From assembly GCA_024449915.1 (NCBI GenBank), contig JAMZAV010001462.1, forward strand, positions 124,001 to 188,000: 64,000 nucleotides of DNA, read 5' to 3'. Of the stretch, positions 52,301 through 58,300 are shown piece after piece. Source of the DNA: Sweltsa coloradensis (taxonomy: Eukaryota; Arthropoda; Insecta; Plecoptera; Chloroperlidae). Position numbers and translations under genes: made by a program. Position 1 is the first letter of the stretch. Every line of letters begins with the position of its first letter. A model generated the notes under the pieces. It saw nothing but the letters and a program-made list of their open reading frames with translations. It was not told where the DNA came from and ran no database searches.

Positions 52301-55300
52301 AAACATTTTCACCGTTCAACGGCGTGCATGTGGCTAGGAGTTCAAACATTTAAATAAGTATGAATAATTATTGTTGAACAACTTGCAACATACGAAATAT
52401 TTAATCAATTATTTAGTATAAATATAACTTCGTACACGACACCCCTAGAATCTAGACGTCCCAGTTACCAAGTGACAAAAATGCATTCGTGGAAAGAGCA
52501 TAGTCTCAGCTTTAAGAGCATAGGTCTTTTTTTAGTTCGAGGGGACGATTTACGTACGTAAGAAGACTACTACAAGGTGCAATAAAATCATGTTTCTTTT
52601 TGGACAACCCTGTATACACCAATAACTTATCCGTCATTGTTGTTTTAGGGTTGTTCATTGTGCACGATGTTAGGTAGTGCATACAAATTATGAGATGCCG
52701 ATTAACATTCCACAGAGAAAATATATAAACATATGTTTTCATATGAGATATTGGACACCCCTACCATCTAAACGCCCTAGGTGTTAACTGAAAAACATGC
52801 ATGCATGAAAATAACATAGTTTCAGCTGCGAGAACATAGGCCTACACAGTATTTTAAGTTCGAAGGGGTTATATACGTACAGATGAAAGAATGGCCGTCA
52901 CAAGTTTCATACCATTTTGTATCATTTTGGACAACTCTGTAGCCTATATTCGTATAGCAAATCAGTAAGTATAAGTAAGATTAATTTGCACTAGAAAAAA
53001 TATATTAACATATAGCAGCCATTCCATGTTACGGGTGTGACAATTCGTACAGTTTTTTAATGTTTCATATTGCTTTAAACTATAGAATAATATCATATTC
53101 TTCCCCATCTTATTTTTTTAAATAATAAGTAAGGGTCACAGAATTTAATAAAAAATAGTGAACCCCATTATCACAACTACTACTATTAAATTAACAGTAT
53201 TGATTTGCCATTACGGGTGTGACATCAAAAAAGACATCGTTTTCAAACCATGGGACAACTATAAAAAACTCTGTGAATCTATTAGAGGGATAAAATACTT
53301 TTTATTTTTATATCATATAATATGTACCCTCTTCCAAAATATGCATAAGTCAACTAAAAAAATTTGGTTTATTCATGACAGCAATTTTTTTAAGTGCTGT
53401 TACGGGTGTGACAGGGTTGTTACGGGTGTGACGGAGTACAAAAAAATCAGTTACAGATTGCACTCAATGTAAGATTTTGGTTTTATTGACAATATTTTAC
53501 ATCAGGTATAGTAATAGTAACATGTAATAAAGGTTAAATACCTTGAAATTGTTAATTATAGAAAACAGGGAAGCACATACAGATACCAGTTACAATAAGA
53601 TAAAGAAATTAGGCTTATTACACCTAGGTATGCATATTGGGGTTTATTATTATTATCATCATTATTTTAGTGAGTTAAATATTGATTTTTTCTGATTATT
53701 GAAGACCACTTAAAAGAAGTCATTGTGGTCACTCATTTGCAGAATTGAAACTGCCCCCGATTTGTTTTAAGAACAGGATACTTTCTTTAAAGTGTAATAC
53801 TCGACATTCTCTTGCAGACACATTGTCTTTTTCTGGCCAAAGCCTACATAGAATTTTTTCCACTGGGAAGCATGTAGGCCTACTTCAGCATAATTTTATC
53901 TCTTTCCTCATCTACTTCGACGATTTCACCGCAGAATTTTTTCATTACGCTACCCTGTCGCTTGCCAACGACAGGCTGAACAACCAGAACAAATGTTCCT
54001 GCTTCATAGGTTGATGGTCGTCAGCATCTGTCCAATCAATAGGCCTGCAGCCTTCCTCTTCATCATTTGGTTTGGTATCTCTATTAGTGGCTGGAATAAC
54101 TGAAACGGTCTTCATATCAGAGTTGCCCCCGATCTTCTAAGATTATCGCGCTCTCGCTCCTTTTCAAATGGATTTCCCATTGTTCTAGATTGGTTCTTAT
54201 TTTTGTTCGATGCTTAGCCAAACGGGACTTGAAGTAGAAGCCATAGTTGCACATGAATATGAAAGAAAGAAAACTTTTTATTATCTTGCAGTTTAGGTAG
54301 GCCTAAGGGCAGCTTCTAGTATGTAGGGTTTGTACGTATTCAATGCAAATGATGAAATATGTTAAGAAGCAATGCAATCCTGTGATCTTTTATAGCAAGA
54401 TTACATATTTAATTTGAGTATTAGAGAGTTTGAACTATAACACCACTTAAAAAAGTTTAATAGAACAAGAAAAAAAGAATTCTTAACAGGTAGACCTTCA
54501 TTCAATATTTCACCTGATCTAATGGTCACACCCGTAACATCAAGTAGTGTCACACCCGTAACGCAATTTACTAGTGTACAAAATATGAAAAAAATATGAA
54601 AAAAATACCTTGATTGAAACCATGTGCTTAAGCTAAAAAATCATAAGTTTTGAGGTTATATGGTCAGAACTCACTTAAGCGTGTAGAAAAATCACTAATT
54701 GCAGTTACGGGTGTGACATACATTGACTGCCACATTAAGACATAATTTAGCAATTTAAAACTTACCCTGGATGACTTCTATGGGCACAAATCTTCTTTAA
54801 GGTACCCTTCTTAAAATGGCACCCAACTCAACCACTCAACTACAACAAGTAGGCTGTGAACAGGCTTTGAAACATGGCAAAATTCACACCAAAATTTTCA
54901 AAATACATATCATGCACAATTGTCATGATAAATTTAGATTCAAAAGATGTGCTTACTCTAATTATGATATTAAGAATCTACATAAATTTTGCTTTGATTT
55001 GATATATGACACATAGTAATACAAAATTTTTGAAAATTTCTCTTTGATGTCCCATTTGACATGGAATGGCTGATAGGCCTATTTACATATGTGACTTTGG
55101 ACACCCCTACCGTCTAAACGCCCCAGCTGCCAATTGGCAAACGGGCAGAAATGGAAAGAACGATTAATTTAATTTAAGAAAACATATGGATGCATAAGTT
55201 CGAGGGGGGGGGGTTAAGAGCCACCTAACGGTCTATAGTGAGTGATGCGGCCTAGGCCTATGAGGCGTAAACTGGGCATTTGTCATCGTAAAAATGAAAA

Positions 55301-58300
55301 TTACCAACATGGCGGAGAGTACCAACCTTTTTCACTAAAATACTCCACCTTTTTGGATGAGCAAAGCAAAGACTTCAATTTCACTGACCCCCCCCAAAAA
55401 ATTAAGCTCGGGTGTTTTTTTGTTTTTGTTTGTTTGTTTTTTTGTCTGTTTGTTTGCTCTCTACCAAGCAAACGGCATACCGGTATGCAATCTTGTTGAA
55501 AATTGGAGGGGACCTTCGAAATCTCTGAACTTAGACCTGTATTGTTTTTGGGTACAATTGAAGAAATATTTCTCATGAATATCGTAGGCTTTTACTATTT
55601 TTTTTTCGATTTTTAGTGCGATATTTTCGCGACATTTGGGCAGATTCTGATCAAACGGGTGGGGCTACAACGTTCATATTTTACATGGACATTAAGGTTA
55701 TGGTGAGTGGTGACGTAGTACCTTTTGAAAGAAAAAGTTGAAAAAGTTATCCAGAATCAATAGAAATTTAGGTTTTAATATGAGTTTTTTGAAGTGATAA
55801 CAATAATAAACAAGTAGGTAACTATAGAAACTTGACAACAATAACCTACAATGGGTTCATAAAGCAATATTCGGGCCTACAGATATTTGACATTCTAATT
55901 ATCATAGAAATCTAAGGCGACAGTCGTTCGCCCGCAGCCAAGCGCACGCGACTGCTAGTAGGCGATGATAACTAGAGACTAGAGCAAGGTGTGTTGACTA
56001 GGTTCAAAACTAGTTTGTTGGGACAAGAGCAGGTGGCGTCGAAACGACGCATGAAAAATGAAAGAGAATCAAAGTAAAAATGAAAAAAGTGGTGTAATCA
56101 CCGAGAACGATGATGCAGATGTGATGTGATGCACTTCAAGAAACACTTGACTGACTTCTCTGTCTAACCAGCTGATCCACAACCCAAGTGTGATCAACCC
56201 CCCCCCCACTTCAAGAAACAAGTGACTCCGTTCAACCAGTTGAACTGTAGCTACAGTGAGATCATCATTTCCCCCCCCACTTCAAGAACTCGTGTGCAAC
56301 GAACAAATTCAATCGAGTGCTACGATTACACGTGCTTAAAGGGATTATGTAACAACAAGGACTCAAGTCAATGGATTATTAAAGGTTTTTGTGAGTACAC
56401 AACAAAATTTTATGTAACATTTTTGGAGGGGATTGATTTTTTTATCTAAGGTTATTAATTTATGGTATAATTCTTGGCGCCAATAGGTAGGATTTTGTTC
56501 TATTCTTGTATTGCTTTTCTTTGTTTATTAATCGCTACATTATATTGATAGAAACTCATTTTCAAGTTTTATGACTTGTAGCTAGTGACCCTAGTATCCT
56601 CATCACTAGGCCTATAAGCTAAAATTTTTATTTAAATCTATAATTAAGTAAATGCAGCCTGAGAGCAGTTGATGGGAGGGATCCAGAGAGCAGTGAACTT
56701 CCTCAAGTAAGTGGGATTAATTAGTTTTATTTGTTTTCTATGATGTCGCATTAATTGATTACTTTTTGATTTTCTGTTAATTTTTTTTTTATTAATTGAG
56801 ATTTTCGTCCTTTGTTTGATTGAGCTAGAAATCCACTAAACAAAGTATTAGATCTTAGCTACTCAACCGGGTAGGAGTAGTGAACGTGATAGTGTTTTAA
56901 CCCAATCGGCCTATTCTCATTTTCTAAACCACATTTTTTCAACCCCCATCCCTTACACCCCAGTTTTTATTATTTTTACCTTGATTTCCAGCATTCACCA
57001 TGAAGGCACCTAATGAGTTATCAACATGAAATTTGGCATGATGGTACATAATAATATGAAACATAATAATCCGCCAGGAGGCAAGCGATATTTCAACCCC
57101 CCTGTTCCCTACCACCCTTAACTTTGGGAAAAACGTTAGGTCGTATTTAATACAATTTTAATATTTTAATTGCTGATTTAAATTACGCATCAATGTGTTA
57201 ATAGTCCGGTCAACAAATCATTCACACAAAAACCCAAAACGACATTAACCATAGGAAATTTAATAAAAACATTGTATATTGGTATGCCAACTACAGATTG
57301 GAAACAAAAACAAAAGATGGTAGCTTTTGTATCTAGACAATCTGTTTTAAAGGCACTGTATTCACCTTTAGGGTAAGCGGGGGTAATTGGGGGGGAGGGG
57401 GGGGGGGGTAATTGGGGGTAACATTTATTTTTTCCATTTTCCCAAGTAATTAGGTACAGTTAAAGTAAGTAAACTATCTTAAAATTCTCATAAGATATCA
57501 CTCTTAAATAACTAACAATACCGGTACCGGTACCGGTAGGCCTATGTAGTTTTTCAAGTTTTTGACATACGGCAACATAACCTATAAATCTAGTCCAGTG
57601 GCTATAGGGTACACACAACTACGTCACAAATCGAGGGGAATGAGGGGTATTCTCCATTTTGAGCCCAACTGATGGACAAGCAACCATCGGTTCGCAAGTG
57701 GACGCCTGCTGAACGCCGCACAACTTATCACGCTCCAACTTTTATCCTGTTCATTATTAGGGAAAAACTTAAGAGGAATAATATTTAGCAAATATATCAT
57801 TCCTTCTAATAGCGATTACTTTTTTTAGACGGCCGTTAACTTGTTATTTCGATGTGCATATTTAAATAAAATTTAAGACTTACTTGTTCCTTATAAAATT
57901 AAATTAAAACAAGTTCAATTGACAAAAACTTTCTAGATAGAAAGTGCACAGAACGAAAATTTACAGCATAGGGTAATATGCATGTTATGTGTTTTCATCT
58001 AAAATACGCACTTTTGACGCGCAGATGAGCCGTGAAAAACTGCACGCTATGCTGTAAATTTTCGTTCAGTGCTTTTTCTATCTAGAAAGTTAATTTACTT
58101 CTTGTCTTATTTATTAGTTAGATGCATATTTAGAGAGAATTCTTTTTGAAATCCGATCAGTAGTTTTGTGTCAATTGAAGTTGAAAAGACTTAAAGTTGT
58201 TGATGATTTTGTCATTTATAATGCGTACATTGTTATAACAAGCTAACGGTTCTGTAAAAAAAAATCGAAATAATCAACTTGCGAAATGAGGATGCTTGTC

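Larger units (their letters stand above)
48587..55230. mobile_element. Large composite TIR-like element with inverted TGTCCAAA motif clusters
   Basis: The left half carries repeated TGTCCAAA/TTGTCCAAA words (about 48741, 48884, 49020, 50866). The right half carries TTTTGGACA words (about 52251, 52600, 52744, 52921, 55094). The outermost text TAGACCATTA and TAACGGTCTA may be the ends, with TAG on both sides. A CTCGAACT block follows both ends. Copies A4, A5 and the TTACGGG element are nested within. No transposase recognised. Borders are tentative. Confidence 0.5.

Noticed and set aside
53029..54718. CRISPR-like array from repeated TTACGGGTGTGACA
   Set aside because: Spacing is irregular, copies occur on both strands, and the host is an animal. 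The motif belongs to a TIR element.
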